A DNA stretch of 15,530 nucleotides, from assembly GCA_903970295.1 (NCBI GenBank), contig CAJCHQ010000183.1, positions 1 through 15,530 on the forward strand. The letters run 5' to 3'. The notes below the pieces were generated by a model that saw only the letters and a list, made by a program, of their open reading frames with translations, was not told the DNA's origin and did no database searches. This stretch comes from Bryobacterales bacterium (lineage in GTDB: Bacteria > Cyanobacteriota > Vampirovibrionia > Obscuribacterales > Obscuribacteraceae). Positions 14,862-15,530 of this stretch are shown piece after piece; within the stretch, counting starts at the first letter, position 1; each line of letters begins with the position of its first letter. Both the position numbers and the translations under genes were made by a program.

Positions 14862-15530
14862 ATGATGGAGCTCGTAATAAGAAGTTCGCCCAGCGAAATT
14901 GCTAATCAGCCAGGTCCGGGCGAGCCCGATCAAACTCCAAGATCTAATTATGGGCAGCTCGATGCCCTGACATTTTTGCGATTTGTGGCAGCGTCGGCGA
15001 TAGTACTTCATCACTCGGTCGACACGTTCCAATTGTCTCCAGCCATTGAGAAGTTGAATCTGGCCCTCGCCGTTAGCTTTTTCTTTGTCCTGTCGGGATT
15101 TATCCTGGCATATGTCTATCCGAAAGTGAGCAACGCGTCCGAAGCTCTTAGATTTTGGCGAGCCCGCATCGCTCGCTGCTGGCCATTACACTTAATTTGT
15201 TTCATTTGGTTTGCTTTGATTATCAAGATCGGGTTCGGCTGCGATGAAAATGGAAATCCAAACCCGGCTGCCGCGGCAGCAAACATTTTCTTAGTTCAAG
15301 CTTGGATCCCCGATCCAAGATTTTATTTTAGTTTTAATGCGCCATCGTGGAGCGTTTCAGCCGAATTCTTTTTCTATCTCTGCTTTCCCATCCTTCAATT
15401 CTGGCGGGGACGCGGCGCCAGTGTCCTGAAATTGGTCATCGCCCTGGGGGTGGCTGGAGGCTTGGCGGTCGCTTGTTCGCTTTTTGCAAGTCGAATTGCA
15501 GATACACAATTGCAAAACTGGTTGCTTTAT
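14862..15530 (+). CDS. Second AT3-family (OafA/YrhL-type) membrane O-acyltransferase, N-terminal 223 residues (cut by window end)
   Basis: The reading frame is open from 14826 to the right edge. The ATG at 14862 is followed directly by a second ATG, with a GGGCGG about five bases upstream as a weak ribosome binding site; a TTG at 14844 after AAGGGAG is another option. After a polar N-terminus of about 33 residues come the AT3 hallmarks: LDALTFLRF with H50 and H51, VSFFFVLSGFILAYVYP (71-87), RARIARCWP with R100 and R102, and SWSVSAEFFFY with E168. Later helices, the final histidine motif and any C-terminal domain lie outside the window. It should supply acyl groups across the inner membrane for glycan modification. 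It is homologous to the AT3 at 5404 and divergent from the second AlgJ-like gene, so the AT3-AlgJ association occurs twice here. Confidence 0.92.
   Translation, partial: MMELVIRSSPSEIANQPGPGEPDQTPRSNYGQLDALTFLRFVAASAIVLHHSVDTFQLSPAIEKLNLALAVSFFFVLSGFILAYVYPKVSNASEALRFWRARIARCWPLHLICFIWFALIIKIGFGCDENGNPNPAAAAANIFLVQAWIPDPRFYFSFNAPSWSVSAEFFFYLCFPILQFWRGRGASVLKLVIALGVAGGLAVACSLFASRIADTQLQNWLLY

Noticed and set aside
1..15530. tRNA, rRNA, CRISPR arrays, transposases or attachment sites
   Set aside because: No cloverleaf-like sequences, regular spaced repeats or transposase-like frames were seen on either strand; duplicated stretches are explained by gene paralogy.

Overview
The window is a glycan-assembly locus from a bacterium. 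It contains five complete or partial glycosyltransferase genes of GT2 or GT2-related type, one GT8-like glycosyltransferase, two AT3-family (OafA/YrhL-type) membrane acyltransferases and two AlgJ/AlgX-type SGNH proteins. There are no RNA genes, mobile elements or CRISPR arrays. The AlgJ/AlgX-like proteins are membrane-anchored with a predicted extracytoplasmic catalytic domain, which suits a cell with a periplasm making an exported, O-acylated polysaccharide. Most start codons lack a clear Shine-Dalgarno sequence. Base composition looks near 50% GC by eye. The combination of multi-domain glycosyltransferases with coiled-coil tails would fit an uncultured lineage such as the Vampirovibrionota/Melainabacteria (Obscuribacterales), but this is a weak guess with no marker gene behind it.

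Layout. (1) 1-5189, minus strand: a three-gene run made of a large repeat-GT2-GT4 protein, a GT8-like protein with a coiled-coil tail, and a GT2 gene that runs off the left edge and overlaps its upstream neighbour by ATGA. (2) 5190-5403: divergent intergenic region with two perfect inverted repeats. (3) 5404-9011, plus strand: an AT3 acyltransferase followed by an AlgJ-like SGNH protein. (4) 9088-11372, minus strand: two GT2 paralogues, again joined by an ATGA overlap; the downstream one has lost several catalytic acids. (5) 11511-12740, plus strand: another GT2 with a coiled-coil tail. (6) 12823-14517, minus strand: a second AlgJ-like SGNH protein. (7) 14518-14861: a 344-base intergenic region with inverted repeats. 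(8) 14862 to the right edge, plus strand: a second AT3 acyltransferase, cut by the window end.

Likely joint function (inference). The glycosyltransferases build a repeat unit or chain in the cytoplasm. The AT3 proteins carry acyl groups across the membrane, and the AlgJ-like proteins transfer them to the glycan outside. In the classical alginate system the membrane partner of AlgJ is the MBOAT protein AlgI; here its place seems to be taken by AT3 proteins. The strongest novel signal is a homologous C-terminal domain of about 100 residues shared by the complete AT3 protein and both AlgJ-like proteins, which ties two unrelated enzyme families together physically or through a common ligand.
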